Positions 36,986 to 47,343 are shown, counted from the first letter of the stretch. The stretch: 64,000 nucleotides of DNA from Steroidobacteraceae bacterium (GCA_025451845.1 JANWJS010000037.1:186001-250000); one strand, 5' to 3'. Translations and numbers: made by a program. The notes: generated from the letters alone by a model not told the origin.

Positions 36986-37465
36986 TCACCTCTTACGGTC
37001 GACTTCCGACAGCAACGCGTCGAAGCGCTCCGGACTCACGCGTCCGTGCAGCCGGCCGTCGATCATCACGGCGGGCGAGCAGGCGCAGTTACCCAGGCAG
37101 TAAACCGGCTCCAGGGAAAACCGCCCATCGGGGGTCGTCTCATGGAAGTCTACTCCCAGCTGCTGCCGCACGTGCGCGGCGAGCGCCTCACCCCCGACGG
37201 CCTGACACGACTCCGCCCGGCATACGCTTACGGTATGCGCTCCCGGGGGTGTGCTGCGGAAGAAGTGATAGAACGACACGACACCGTGGACCTCGGCGCG
37301 GGAGAGGTTGAGCTCCGACGCCACGAGCGGTACCGCCGCCGGCGGCACGTACCCGAGCTCTGCCTGAATCGCGTGCAGCACCTCGATCAGCGGCCCCGGC
37401 CTCCCCTTGAGGTCCCCCGCGATGCGCCGGACTGTTTCGCCTTGCGAGGAGGACAGTGTTTCCAT
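36986..37465 (-). CDS. fdsG: NAD-dependent formate dehydrogenase gamma subunit (NuoE-like)
   Basis: 159 residues. A helical N-terminal domain ([20 protein letters not shown]) precedes a thioredoxin-like [2Fe-2S] domain with cysteines in VCRAESCQA and in [16 protein letters not shown], the NuoE pattern. It is the first gene of the fds operon, so the promoter should lie in the 124 bases between it and the upstream S-formylglutathione hydrolase stop. No LysR-type FdsR regulator is adjacent, unlike Cupriavidus; none is visible in the window. Confidence 0.96.
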   Translation of the reverse strand: METLSSSQGETVRRIAGDLKGRPGPLIEVLHAIQAELGYVPPAAVPLVASELNLSRAEVHGVVSFYHFFRSTPPGAHTVSVCRAESCQAVGGEALAAHVRQQLGVDFHETTPDGRFSLEPVYCLGNCACSPAVMIDGRLHGRVSPERFDALLSEVDRKR

Positions 37466-37589
37466 GCCTCCAAGTATACGTCCAGCGCCGCTTGCGTCTC
37501 CTCCCTATCCCGGAAGGCGCCACCGCCAAAGCCGGGTGTTCGATTTCCGAGACGCAGCGTCTATACCACTGAAATCAATGAGAAGGCCA

Positions 37590-38447
37590 TCACACTCCGA
37601 GCTGCCGCGCGTGATGCCGCAGATGGTCTTCGATGAAGCTGGCGATAAAGTAATAGCCGTGGTCGTATCCGTCATGGCGCCGCACCGTGAGCCTGACCCC
37701 CGACCTGCGACAGGCCTCCTCCAGAAAATGCGGATGCAGCTGCGCCTGCAGAAACTGGTCGGCCAAGCCCTGGTCCACCAGGATCGGCGGCCGTTGCGGC
37801 CCATCGGCTACCTGGCCGGCCAACTCCGAGGCATCGTAGGCCGCCCACTGCCCCGTGTCCGCGCCAAGGTAGCCGTTGAATGCCTTCTGCCCCCATGGAC
37901 AGCGGCGCGGCGCGCTGATGGGAGCGAAGGCTGACACGGAGCGATAGCGGCCGGGATTGCGCAGTGCAATGGTGAGCGCTCCGTGCCCCCCCATCGAGTG
38001 GCCGAAAATACCCGTGCGCTCCGCGTGCGCCGGGAAATGCCCCTCGATGAGCGCGCGCAGCTCCTCGGTGACATAGGTGTACATGTGGTAATGGCGCGAC
38101 CACGGCTCCGCCGTGGCATCGACATAGAACCCGGCGCCCACGCCGAAGTCCCACGAATCGCTGTCACCCGCCAGCTTGACTCCACGCGGACTGGTGTCAG
38201 GCGCGACGAGCATCAGGCCGAGCTCGGCGGCGACCCGCTGCGCGCCGGCCTTGATCATGAAGGTTTCCTCGGTGCACGTCAGACCGGCGAGGTAGTAGAG
38301 CACCGGCACCGGTCCGGATTTCGCTTGCGCGGGCGTGAAGACCGCAAAGCGCATCGCGCTCGAGGTGCTCGCCGCCTCGTGACGATAGAAGCCGACCGTG
38401 CCGCCGAAGCAGCGATGCTGACTGATGACTTCGAATGGGCCGGCCAT
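37590..38447 (-). CDS. fghA: S-formylglutathione hydrolase
   Basis: 285 residues, the normal FghA length, esterase D family. The nucleophile elbow GHSMGGHGAL puts the catalytic Ser at 151; the Asp and His are expected in the DQGLADQFL and RRHDGYDHGYYF regions, which are both present. The start KSFEVISQH-like pattern (FEVISQHRCFGGTVGFY) and YYLAGLTCTEETF are family hallmarks. It releases formate and glutathione from S-formylglutathione in formaldehyde detoxification. The formate would then be oxidised by the downstream fds operon, so the two steps are neighbours. The class III alcohol dehydrogenase that precedes them is not in the window. Confidence 0.97.
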   Translation of the reverse strand: MAGPFEVISQHRCFGGTVGFYRHEAASTSSAMRFAVFTPAQAKSGPVPVLYYLAGLTCTEETFMIKAGAQRVAAELGLMLVAPDTSPRGVKLAGDSDSWDFGVGAGFYVDATAEPWSRHYHMYTYVTEELRALIEGHFPAHAERTGIFGHSMGGHGALTIALRNPGRYRSVSAFAPISAPRRCPWGQKAFNGYLGADTGQWAAYDASELAGQVADGPQRPPILVDQGLADQFLQAQLHPHFLEEACRRSGVRLTVRRHDGYDHGYYFIASFIEDHLRHHARQLGV

Positions 38448-38580
38448 GGTGTCTCTCCGGTGAAATGCGCGCGACCGAGCCCCTTATACCGGGCGGCAGC
38501 GGGTGAGTCACCGCAGGTGCATCATGCGCCGCGCGAGTGTCACGTCACTGGAACAGGTTGGCTGCCGGCTTCTCGGAATC

Positions 38581-38683
38581 GCTGGATCCGGGCTCCTGCC
38601 CGGCCCAGCGCGCCTCGGGCAAAAAGCGCGGTTTTTTGCCCGAGGCTCCGCCACCTGCGGCGGCGGGCCACATCCCTGTGCCT
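38581..38683 (+). repeat. family A dispersed repeat, copy A4 (best-preserved)
   Basis: A 103-bp copy. Hairpin 1 is GCTGG / CCAGC enclosing CCGGGC-TCCT-GCCCGG. Hairpin 2 is CTCGGGCAAAAA / TTTTTTGCCCGAG with loop GCGCGG. Hairpin 3 is CCGCC-ACCTGC-GGCGG. Hairpin 4 is CACATCCCTGTG. It lies between the 3' end of the efflux operon and the fghA start, both minus-strand, so hairpin 2 likely terminates the efflux transcript. An imperfect TAGGAT follows on the plus strand. Confidence 0.88.
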
Positions 38684-38740
38684 GACGGTAGGATTTTTGG
38701 GGCGTCTTGATTTCGGGGTCGACCGCCGATCGTTTGGCAA

Positions 38741-40273
38741 CTACTGAGCCATGCCGCGGACTTTGCTTGGCGACGTCACGGAGCCTTGCTGCGCGCTGTC
38801 ACTGCTTTCCCACCCACCGCCGAGCGCCCGGTAGAGCTGCACGAGATCGGCGGAAACGGCCGTCTGAGCATCCGCGAGCGACACTTCGTTCTGCTCCTCG
38901 GTGCGCTCTGCATCGAGGACATCGATGAAACTCGCCACGCCGCTCTGATAGCGCTCTCGCGCCAGCGAGCGGGCGCTACGGCTCGCCGTCACCGCAGTCT
39001 CGAGTGATGTCCGCCGTGCCTGGTCGGCGCCGTAGGCCGCCAACGCATCCTCCACTTGCTGCAGTGCCGCAAGCACCGTCTGCGCATACGCGACGGCCGC
39101 CTCCTTGGCCTTGACCCGTTGCAGGCGCACGGTCGCGCGCAGCCGCCCGCCCTCGAAGATCGGCAGCTCGATGGCCGGACCGAGCGAGGCGAAGCGGCTC
39201 GCCGTCTGGATGAGTTGGGAAAGTCCCTCGGCCTGAAAGCCACCCTCGGCAGTCAGCGTCAGCTGCGGAAAGTAGTTGGAGATCGCGACACCGATCTCCG
39301 CGGTCGCCGCGTGCAGGTTGGCCTCGGCCCGACGGATGTCCGGCCGGCGGCGCGCCAGATCCGACGGCAGCCCGATCGGCACTTCGGGCGGCACCGGCGG
39401 TATCGGCTGTTGCCGCTCGAGCTGTGCACGCAACGCCTCGGGCGGTCGCGCCATGAGCTCGCTCAGCTGATTGATGTCGATGGTGATCTCCCGATCCGCA
39501 AGCGGCACCTCCGCCTGCGTCGTGCCGACTTCGGCGGTCGCGTTCTCCACGTCCAGGTCCGAGGTCAGGCCCGCGTTGCGCCGGTCGCGGGTGAGCTGCA
39601 GCAGATCGCGCTGCGTTGCGAGGCTGCGTTCCAGGATCGAGCGGCGAAGCTGCGCGCCGCGCAGGTCGATGTAGGTCGCCGCCACATTGCTCATCATCGC
39701 GAGCAGCGCCGCGTGCGCGCCCTCGAGCGCGGACTGCGCCTGGGCGTTGGCGGCCTCGAGCGAACGCCGCTCGGTGCCGAAGAGATCGAGGGTCCAGGAG
39801 GCACCGAGGCCCAGCTGATACTGACTGTAGGGATTGACCAGGGTCGGCGGCAGGCCGGGGAAATGCAGCCCGAAGATGGCGCCGTTCGGCGTGTTGGTGC
39901 TGAGCCGCTGGCGCGACCACCCGGCGTTGGCCGACACATTGGGCCAGAGGCCGCCCGCCACCACGGCCATCTGCGCCTGCGCCTCCTCGATGCGCAGTGC
40001 CGCCTGCCTGACGTCCAGATTCTGCCCGGCCGACTGTTGCACGAGCGATGTCAGCGTCGGATCGTCGAAGGTCGACCACCATGCAACCGTCTGCCCACCC
40101 TGCGCAGTGACGTGTGCAGCGCCTTCGGTGCCGTTGGCCGTCGCCGTTGCGGACCATTGCGTCGGCACGTCCGGCTTCGGCTTGACGAAGTTCGGCCCCA
40201 TTGCGCAGCTTGCCAATATGCAGCCGAAGGAGGCGAGCGCCAGGGACCGCGCCACGCTGTTGGTTTTTGTCAT
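38741..40273 (-). CDS. NodT-family outer-membrane efflux lipoprotein
   Basis: 510 residues with a type II signal peptide and lipobox LASC (Cys about residue 23), then the MGPNFVKP start typical of NodT/OprM factors. Two outer-membrane efflux repeats follow, each with long helices and a beta hairpin; LDLFGTERRSLEAANAQAQSALEGA and RRPDIRRAEANLHAATAEIGVAISNYFPQL are the classic motifs of the two halves. It would form the trimeric TolC-like channel for the upstream HlyD-ABC genes, which is an unusual but sensible partner for an ABC-2 exporter. It is the last gene of the operon; stop and repeat A4 follow. Confidence 0.95.
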   Translation of the reverse strand: MTKTNSVARSLALASFGCILASCAMGPNFVKPKPDVPTQWSATATANGTEGAAHVTAQGGQTVAWWSTFDDPTLTSLVQQSAGQNLDVRQAALRIEEAQAQMAVVAGGLWPNVSANAGWSRQRLSTNTPNGAIFGLHFPGLPPTLVNPYSQYQLGLGASWTLDLFGTERRSLEAANAQAQSALEGAHAALLAMMSNVAATYIDLRGAQLRRSILERSLATQRDLLQLTRDRRNAGLTSDLDVENATAEVGTTQAEVPLADREITIDINQLSELMARPPEALRAQLERQQPIPPVPPEVPIGLPSDLARRRPDIRRAEANLHAATAEIGVAISNYFPQLTLTAEGGFQAEGLSQLIQTASRFASLGPAIELPIFEGGRLRATVRLQRVKAKEAAVAYAQTVLAALQQVEDALAAYGADQARRTSLETAVTASRSARSLARERYQSGVASFIDVLDAERTEEQNEVSLADAQTAVSADLVQLYRALGGGWESSDSAQQGSVTSPSKVRGMAQ

Positions 40274-40281
40274 GCTCGTCC

Positions 40282-41400
40282 TTACTGTAGCCGGTGCTTG
40301 AACATCCAGGAAGCGGCCGTCAGCGTGACGGCGGCCATGGCCGCGAGCGGCCAGAGATCGGGCATGAGGACGCCCGGCCCCGCTCCCTCGAGATAGACCC
40401 GCTGAGCGATATCGATGGCATAGCGCAGCGGATTGACGAAAGTGAAGTATTGCAGAGACTGCGGCATGTTGCTGATGGGTGTGGTCAGTCCGGAGAGCAG
40501 GGCGAACGGCATGATGAGAATGAAAGAAAAGAGCATAGCCTGCTGCATCGTGTAGCAGAGCGCCGAAACCACGAGGCCTACTCCCACCGCCGCGAGCACG
40601 AAGAGAACCAGGCCGGCGTACAGCGTCAGGAACGAGCCCTGGAAGGGTATGCGGAACCAGAGCTGCGCGACGAGGAGAACGCCCGTCGCCTGGATGATGC
40701 CGACCAGCATCGATGGCAACGCCTTGCCAGCCATGATCTCAGCGGGCCGGAACGGAGTGACGAGCAACTGATCGAAAGTCCCTTGCTCGCGCTCGCGCGC
40801 CACTGACATCGCCGTCAACATCAGCGTCTGGATCATCGTGAGGGTGCCGATAAGGCCCGGGATCATGCTCCAGCGCGTCATCAGATTCGGGTTGTACCAG
40901 GCGCGCGCCTCCACGGTCACGGGCGGCCCCGGCTGACCGTGATCGGCGCGCCAGTCGACGTTGAAGCCCTCGACCACCGATTGAGCGTAGCCGAGCGCCG
41001 TGCCCGCGGTGTTGGAATTGCGGCCGTCCGCGATGATTTGCACGTCCGCGCGGCCGCCGGCCTCCAGCCGGCGGCCGAAGTCGTCCGGAATCTCGATCGC
41101 AAGCAGCGCACGGCGGTCGTCGACGTAGTCGCTGACCTCGCGCTGCGTGCGCAGGCTCGCCACACGCTCGAAGAGGCCCGTGCCGTCGAATCGCGACAAC
41201 AGCTGCTGCGATTCGGTGCTATGCGAGCGGTCGAGTACCGCGTAGGGGACGTGATTGAGGTCGTAGGTCGCGGCGTACCCGAAGAGGAGGCACTGCAGGA
41301 TAGGCGGCAGCAGGAGCGCGTTGCGCGCCCGATTATCCTTCAGCACGGCCAGCAACTCCTTGCGGGTGAGCGCAATGATGCGCAGGAGTGACTCCATCAT
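40282..41400 (-). CDS. ABC-2 type transporter permease (YbhR-like)
   Basis: 372 residues. One N-terminal membrane helix (LLPPILQCLLFGYAATY) is followed by a periplasmic domain of about 140 residues and five C-terminal helices. This is the ABC-2 topology of YbhR/YbhS, including AREREQGTFDQLLVTPFRPAEIMAGK. It pairs with the previous permease gene as a heterodimer and uses the double ATPase upstream. Start ATG at 41400, four bases after the preceding stop; the tandem second ATG is equally possible. The E. coli homologues export drugs such as cefoperazone and cations; the substrate here is unknown. Confidence 0.93.
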   Translation of the reverse strand: MMESLLRIIALTRKELLAVLKDNRARNALLLPPILQCLLFGYAATYDLNHVPYAVLDRSHSTESQQLLSRFDGTGLFERVASLRTQREVSDYVDDRRALLAIEIPDDFGRRLEAGGRADVQIIADGRNSNTAGTALGYAQSVVEGFNVDWRADHGQPGPPVTVEARAWYNPNLMTRWSMIPGLIGTLTMIQTLMLTAMSVAREREQGTFDQLLVTPFRPAEIMAGKALPSMLVGIIQATGVLLVAQLWFRIPFQGSFLTLYAGLVLFVLAAVGVGLVVSALCYTMQQAMLFSFILIMPFALLSGLTTPISNMPQSLQYFTFVNPLRYAIDIAQRVYLEGAGPGVLMPDLWPLAAMAAVTLTAASWMFKHRLQ

Positions 41401-41404
41401 GACC

Positions 41405-42544
41405 TCAGCCGAGCCTCTTGTGGGTGACCGCGCGGCTGGCAAGCCCCAGCAGCGCGACCATGATGGCCAGCACTGCAGCGTTGGGCAGGATCACCGGCCA
41501 GATGTCGCCGGCCAGGAAGGTGGTTTGCAGCAGTGACACGTAATATCTCGCCGGCAGCAGATAGGTGATCGCGCGGATCACCGCCGGCATGCTGCGCAGG
41601 TCGAAGAGAAATCCGGACAGCATCAGGGCCGGCATGAAGGTCGCGAGCATGGTGAGCTGGCTCGCGACGAGCTGATTTTTGAAGTACGAGGAAATGAGCA
41701 GCCCCATGCCGAGCGCGACCAGCACGTAGAGCATCGAGCCCCCGAGGAGCACCACGAGCGAGCCCACGATGGGGACATGAAAGAGAAACCTGCCCGACAC
41801 GACACATAGCAGGAGCCCGAGCACTCCCAGGCCGAAGTAGGGGACGGTCTTGCCGACCAGGATCTCGCCGCTGCGCACCGGGGTGACGAAGAGCGCCTCG
41901 AACGTGCCGCGCTCCCATTCCCGCGCCACCACCATCGCGGTCAGGAATGCGCCGATCAGCGTCATGACGAGAACGATGAGTCCCGGCACCAGGAAGTAGT
42001 GGCTGTCGTTGGCGGAGTTGAACCACAGCCGGCTCTGAATCGAGACCGGACCGCCAGCCACGGTGGTGCCGTCTTCAGCGGATTGGCGCGCCGACCAGGC
42101 ACCGACGGCGCCATCGACGTAGGACTCGATGATGCGGGCTCGGTTGGCGTCGCTCCCGTGCACCAGAAGTTGCACGGTGGCATGGCCCGCACCGAACCGG
42201 CGCCCGAAGTCGGAAGGGATCGTCAGGATGCCATCGACGCTGCCCGTCATCACCAGCCGGTCGGCCGTCTGCAGGGAGTAGACAACCTGCGGGTGCAAGT
42301 ACGGCGACAGCTCGAACGCCGCGAGCAGATTCTCGGCCGGCGCGGAGCTGTCCTCCAGCACGACGGCCAGCGGCACGTTGCTGACATCGAGCGACAATCC
42401 GAAGCCGAAGAGGAGGATGAGTATGACCGGCAATACGATGCCCACCGCGATCGTGGCCGGATCGCGAATCATCTGGCGCGTCTCCTTCTTCACCAGCGCC
42501 AGGATGCGCCGCAGCTTCGGGCGCCACGCGCCTTGGGCTTTCAC
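41405..42544 (-). CDS. ABC-2 type transporter permease (YbhS-like)
   Basis: 379 residues with the same fold as its downstream neighbour: an N-terminal helix (IAVGIVLPVILILLFGFGLSL), a periplasmic domain, and five helices, with AREWERGTFEALFVTPVRSGEILVGK as the coupling-helix region. Its stop is four bases before the next permease start, and its start is three bases after the ATPase stop. The two permeases, the fused ATPase and the HlyD protein match the order of ybhGFSR. Confidence 0.93.
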   Translation of the reverse strand: MKAQGAWRPKLRRILALVKKETRQMIRDPATIAVGIVLPVILILLFGFGLSLDVSNVPLAVVLEDSSAPAENLLAAFELSPYLHPQVVYSLQTADRLVMTGSVDGILTIPSDFGRRFGAGHATVQLLVHGSDANRARIIESYVDGAVGAWSARQSAEDGTTVAGGPVSIQSRLWFNSANDSHYFLVPGLIVLVMTLIGAFLTAMVVAREWERGTFEALFVTPVRSGEILVGKTVPYFGLGVLGLLLCVVSGRFLFHVPIVGSLVVLLGGSMLYVLVALGMGLLISSYFKNQLVASQLTMLATFMPALMLSGFLFDLRSMPAVIRAITYLLPARYYVSLLQTTFLAGDIWPVILPNAAVLAIMVALLGLASRAVTHKRLG

Positions 42545-42547
42545 ACT

Positions 42548-44296
42548 TCAGCTCCCGGCTCGCGCGCGCGCAGCCTCAACGACGGCTATAAAGGCGTCCT
42601 CCATGGAGGCTTGGCGCCCCTCCGCGGGGTGAGCGAGCCGGCGAATCTCGGCGGGTGAGCCCTGGGCGAGCACCCGCCCGCCATCCATGATGGCAATGTG
42701 GTCGCAGTATTCCGCCTCCTGCATGAAGTGGGTGGTGACGATGACCGTGACCCCCTGCTCCGCAAGCGCCGTGATCCGCCGCCAGAAGGCGCGCCGGGCC
42801 AGCGGGTCGGCGCCGCTCGTGGGCTCGTCCAGGAACAGGATGTGCGGCTCGTGCAGCAGCGCCGCGCCCATGGCTAGGCGCTGTTTGAATCCGCCGGGCA
42901 GCTCGCCGCTCGCCGTGTGCTCGTGCTGCTCGAGGTCGAATTGCCGGATCGCCCAGTCGATGCGCTGGCGCCGTATGCCGCCACGCAGGCCGTAGGCGCT
43001 GGCAAAGAATTCCAGATTTTCGCCGACCGTGAGCGAGCCGTAGAGGGAGAATTTCTGCGCCACGTAGCCGAGGCGCGCGCGCGCGGCGGCGCCGGCGCTG
43101 CGCACATCGACACCGGCGACCTTGAGCGTACCGCCGCTCGGCGGCAACAATCCGCAGAGCATGCGGAAGGTCGTCGTCTTGCCGGCGCCGTTGGGGCCCA
43201 AGAGCCCGAAGATCTCGCCGCGGCGCACCTCGAAACTCACGTCATTCACTGCCGTGAAATCGCCAAAGCGCTTGATGAGGTCGCGCACCTGGACGACAGG
43301 TCCCGCCTCCGCTGCAGGCAACGGACGTTGCAGCCGGATGTCAACTCCCGCCTCGTGAGCTGCCGTGCCGCGCAACAACACCATGAATCCGTCCTCGAAC
43401 CGTGGCTCGACCGGGAGTGCGGTGAGCCCTGCGATCGAATTTCGAGCAGGTCCTGCGGACGCGTCTCCAGCGCGGACCACCCTCACCAACCCACCGTCGG
43501 GTACCGCGTCGATGACTTCAGGATCATCGAGCAGCCGCGCCTGGAGGTTGCGGGCGTTGTTGCCGGACCCGGGATCGAGCGCGAGACTGCGTCCGGCGGC
43601 AACGCGGGTGACACCGGCGGGCTCGCTCTGGGCGAGCGCCTTCCCCGCGTGCAGCACGAGCACGCGCGCCGCTTTCTCCGCCTCATCGAGGTATGAGGTG
43701 CTCGTCAGCACGGTCAGTCCCTGCTCGCGCACCAGGTGCTGGACGATGACCCACAGCTCCCGCCGCGAGAGCGGATCGACGCCGACCGTCGGCTCATCGA
43801 GCAGCAACAGCTCCGGCGAGCGCACCAGCGTGCAGGCCAGGCCGAGCTTCTGCTTCATGCCTCCCGAAAGGCGCCCGGCCAGCCTGCCGGTGAAGCGGCC
43901 GAGATCGGTCATCTGCATGAGCTGCGGATAACGTTGGCTGCGCTCCGCCGCCGTGACGCCGTGCAGGTCGGCATAGAGGTCGAGGTTTTCCTGTACGCTC
44001 AGGTCCTCATACAGGCCGAACCTTTGCGGCATGTAGCCGATCCGGTCCTGCACCCGCTGCGGCTCGACTGCCGGGTCGATGTCGAGCACACGCAAAGTGC
44101 CGCCGTCCGCGGCAAGCAAGCCGGCCATCAGGCGGATCAGCGTCGTCTTGCCGGCGCCGTCGGGCCCGACGAGCGCGGTCAGCTCGCCTGGGCGTACCTC
44201 GATCGAGACGCCATCGAGCGCGCGGACCTCGCCGCCGTTGCCCCGCGCGCGGAAGGTCTTGCGCAGATCCTTCCCGATGACGACCGGGGGCGTCAT
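42548..44296 (-). CDS. double ABC ATPase subunit (YbhF-like)
   Basis: 582 residues with two fused nucleotide-binding domains (about 5-235 and 325-570). The first has Walker A GPDGAGKTTL, signature LSGGMKQKL and Walker B LLLDEPTVGVD. The second has Walker A GPNGAGKTTT, a slightly divergent signature LPGGFKQRL and Walker B LFLDEPTSGAD. The double layout matches YbhF, which powers a YbhS/YbhR permease pair. Between the two domains lies a linker of about 90 residues. It is encoded one base after the HlyD stop. Confidence 0.95.
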   Translation of the reverse strand: MTPPVVIGKDLRKTFRARGNGGEVRALDGVSIEVRPGELTALVGPDGAGKTTLIRLMAGLLAADGGTLRVLDIDPAVEPQRVQDRIGYMPQRFGLYEDLSVQENLDLYADLHGVTAAERSQRYPQLMQMTDLGRFTGRLAGRLSGGMKQKLGLACTLVRSPELLLLDEPTVGVDPLSRRELWVIVQHLVREQGLTVLTSTSYLDEAEKAARVLVLHAGKALAQSEPAGVTRVAAGRSLALDPGSGNNARNLQARLLDDPEVIDAVPDGGLVRVVRAGDASAGPARNSIAGLTALPVEPRFEDGFMVLLRGTAAHEAGVDIRLQRPLPAAEAGPVVQVRDLIKRFGDFTAVNDVSFEVRRGEIFGLLGPNGAGKTTTFRMLCGLLPPSGGTLKVAGVDVRSAGAAARARLGYVAQKFSLYGSLTVGENLEFFASAYGLRGGIRRQRIDWAIRQFDLEQHEHTASGELPGGFKQRLAMGAALLHEPHILFLDEPTSGADPLARRAFWRRITALAEQGVTVIVTTHFMQEAEYCDHIAIMDGGRVLAQGSPAEIRRLAHPAEGRQASMEDAFIAVVEAARARAGS

Positions 44297-44297
44297 G

Positions 44298-45299
44298 TCA
44301 CGTACGTGCGTCGGCGGGCGACAGGTACACCGTCGCCGGCATGCCCAACCGCAGCTGATCCCCCGGATCCTTCACGAATACGCGGATCTCGTACACCAGG
44401 CTCGAGCGCAACTCCTGCGTCTGCACCGTCTTCGGTGTGAATTCCGCCTCGGGTGAGATGAAGCCCACCCACCCCTCGAAGCGCCTTCCCGGAAAAGAGT
44501 CGACCGCGATCGTCGCGGTCATTCCGGTGCGTACCCGGCCGAGGTCGGCCTCCGAGACGTAAGCGCGCACCCACTTGGGATCGGTGATGGCGAGCGTGAG
44601 GGCGGTCTTCTGCGGCGAGGCCATGTCCCCGGGCTCCGCGATGCGCGAGCGCACCACGGCGTCGAGGGGCGCGCGCAGGTCGGCGTCGGCGAGCTCCTGC
44701 CTGAAAAGCGCCACCTGCGCCTCCTCGCCATCGAGCGTCGCTTCCGCCTGCGCAATGTCCTCCTTGCGCGGTCCGATCAACGCCAGCTGCAGCGCCTTGC
44801 GGCTGACGGCCAGCTTGGCATCGGACACATCCGCCTGGGCCTTGGCATCATCGAGCTCCTGCCGGCTCACGGCCCGCCCGGCGGAGCTGTCGAAGACGGT
44901 CTCGAGCCGGTGATAGTTGTCACGCGCCTGACGGGCGTCAGCCTGCGCCAGCGCGAGATTGGCGCGCGCCTGGGCAATTTCCTGCGGTCTGCTGCCATGA
45001 TGCAGGCGGTCGGTGACAGCTCGTTGCGCGGCTGCCTGCGCCTCGGCCTGCGCCAGCTGCGGCTCCAGGCGACTGGTGTCGAGGCGCGCCAGGACCTGAC
45101 CTTTGCGGACGGAGTCGCCCTCGCGCACCAGAACGCTCGCGACCCGCTGACTGTCGTTGAAGGCGAGGTCGACCTCCCGCAGGTCGAGATTGCCGTACAG
45201 CACGATCTCATGGCTCGCCGCATGGCGGTGCGTGAGCCACCAGGCCAGGCCCAAGGCAGCGAGCACGACCAGACCGATGGGGATCATTCGTTTGCTCAT
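44298..45299 (-). CDS. HlyD-family periplasmic adaptor (YbhG-like)
   Basis: 333 residues from MSKRMIPIG with a signal anchor (LVVLAALGLAWWL). A biotinyl-lipoyl half-motif (LYGNLDLREVDLAFN, VREGDSVRKGQVLARLD) leads into a long coiled-coil hairpin of about 120 residues rich in Ala, Gln, Arg and Asp, then the second lipoyl half and a beta-barrel. This is the membrane-fusion topology of YbhG. A GTG four codons upstream is an alternative start. First gene of the efflux operon, with the divergent TetR-family gene beyond a shared promoter region. Confidence 0.94.
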   Translation of the reverse strand: MSKRMIPIGLVVLAALGLAWWLTHRHAASHEIVLYGNLDLREVDLAFNDSQRVASVLVREGDSVRKGQVLARLDTSRLEPQLAQAEAQAAAQRAVTDRLHHGSRPQEIAQARANLALAQADARQARDNYHRLETVFDSSAGRAVSRQELDDAKAQADVSDAKLAVSRKALQLALIGPRKEDIAQAEATLDGEEAQVALFRQELADADLRAPLDAVVRSRIAEPGDMASPQKTALTLAITDPKWVRAYVSEADLGRVRTGMTATIAVDSFPGRRFEGWVGFISPEAEFTPKTVQTQELRSSLVYEIRVFVKDPGDQLRLGMPATVYLSPADART

Positions 45300-45342
45300 G
45301 TCGAACCGCACTTTCCCGATGAGATCGCTCGACAGGCTTGAT

Positions 45343-45393
45343 TTTCTATCACTTGATACAAATCAGTCAAGAGAATCTTTCAGGTGATAGAAT
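45343..45393. promoter_or_regulatory. divergent promoter region with a long inverted repeat, probable CecR-type operator
   Basis: TTCTATCACTTGA (45344-45356) and TCAGGTGATAGAA (45380-45392) are inverted repeats with one mismatch and a 23-base spacer. On the minus strand a TTGACT (45365-45370) and TAGAAA (45343-45348), 16 bases apart, form a good promoter for the efflux operon. On the plus strand TAGAAT (45388-45393) could be the -10 of the regulator. Each arm covers one -10, so one repressor could switch off both directions. Confidence 0.65.
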
Positions 45394-45435
45394 TCGAGAC
45401 GTGCGCAGCGATGCCGATATTGTGATCGCGAGATC

Positions 45436-46168
45436 GTGAGAAACCGCCGCCCGGCGCCCCGCACCGCGCGCGCTTCCGCCCAGGGGGCCGGCAACAAGCG
45501 GGCACGGCGCCACACCGCCGGCGGCGGCTACGCCCGCGGCGAGCACACGCGCCAGCGGCTGTTGGAGGCCGGGATCGAGCTTTTCGCCGAGCTCGGCTAT
45601 GAGCGCGCCTCGACGCGCGCCATCGCGCGCCATGCCGGCGTGAGCCTGCCGGCGTTGCAGTATTACTTCGGCGGCAAGGAAGGGCTGCACCGTGCCTGTG
45701 CGGAATACATCATGGAAGACGTGCGCTCCCGGTTGGGTCCGGCGGCGGAGCGCGTCCGGCTGGCCCTCGAGCGGTCCGACCTCACGCGCGCGCAGCTCCT
45801 CGAGCTATTGCGCGCGGTCGTGGAGCCTTTCCTCGAAGGCCTCGCCACCGATCGGCCGGAGAGCTGGGCGCTCTTCTTCGCGCGCGTTCAGGGGGAGCAC
45901 AACGCCGCATTCGAAGCGATTTTCGAGCAGATCGGCCGCCGGCTGCTGGCGACCGCCATCGAGATCGTCAGCCGCATCCTCGGTCTGCCGGCGGCGAGCC
46001 CTGAAGTCACAATCCGTTCGGTCTTCATCGTCGGGCAGCTCACTCTGGTGCGCCGCGCCCGACCCATCATGCTGCGGACGCTCGGCTGGACGGACTTCGA
46101 AGGCGAGCGGCTGCAGACGCTGAAGGAAGTTGTCTGGAAGGGAATCACTTCCAGCCTGTCACCCGGTC

Positions 46169-46185
<17 letters not shown>
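45436..46185 (+). CDS. TetR-family transcriptional regulator, CecR-like (DUF1956)
   Basis: 249 residues from GTG. A basic N-terminal tail is followed by the TetR helix-turn-helix (about 38-90; LLEAGIELFAELGYERASTRAIARHAGVSLPALQYYFGGKEGL). The remaining helical domain is of the CecR/YbiH type, with ESWALFFARVQ. In Escherichia coli CecR lies next to and controls ybhGFSR, the same partners as the divergent operon here. The last codons and the TAA stop are in the left terminal repeat of family B element B2. Ribosome site before the GTG is weak. Confidence 0.92.
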
Positions 46186-47343
<1,158 letters not shown>

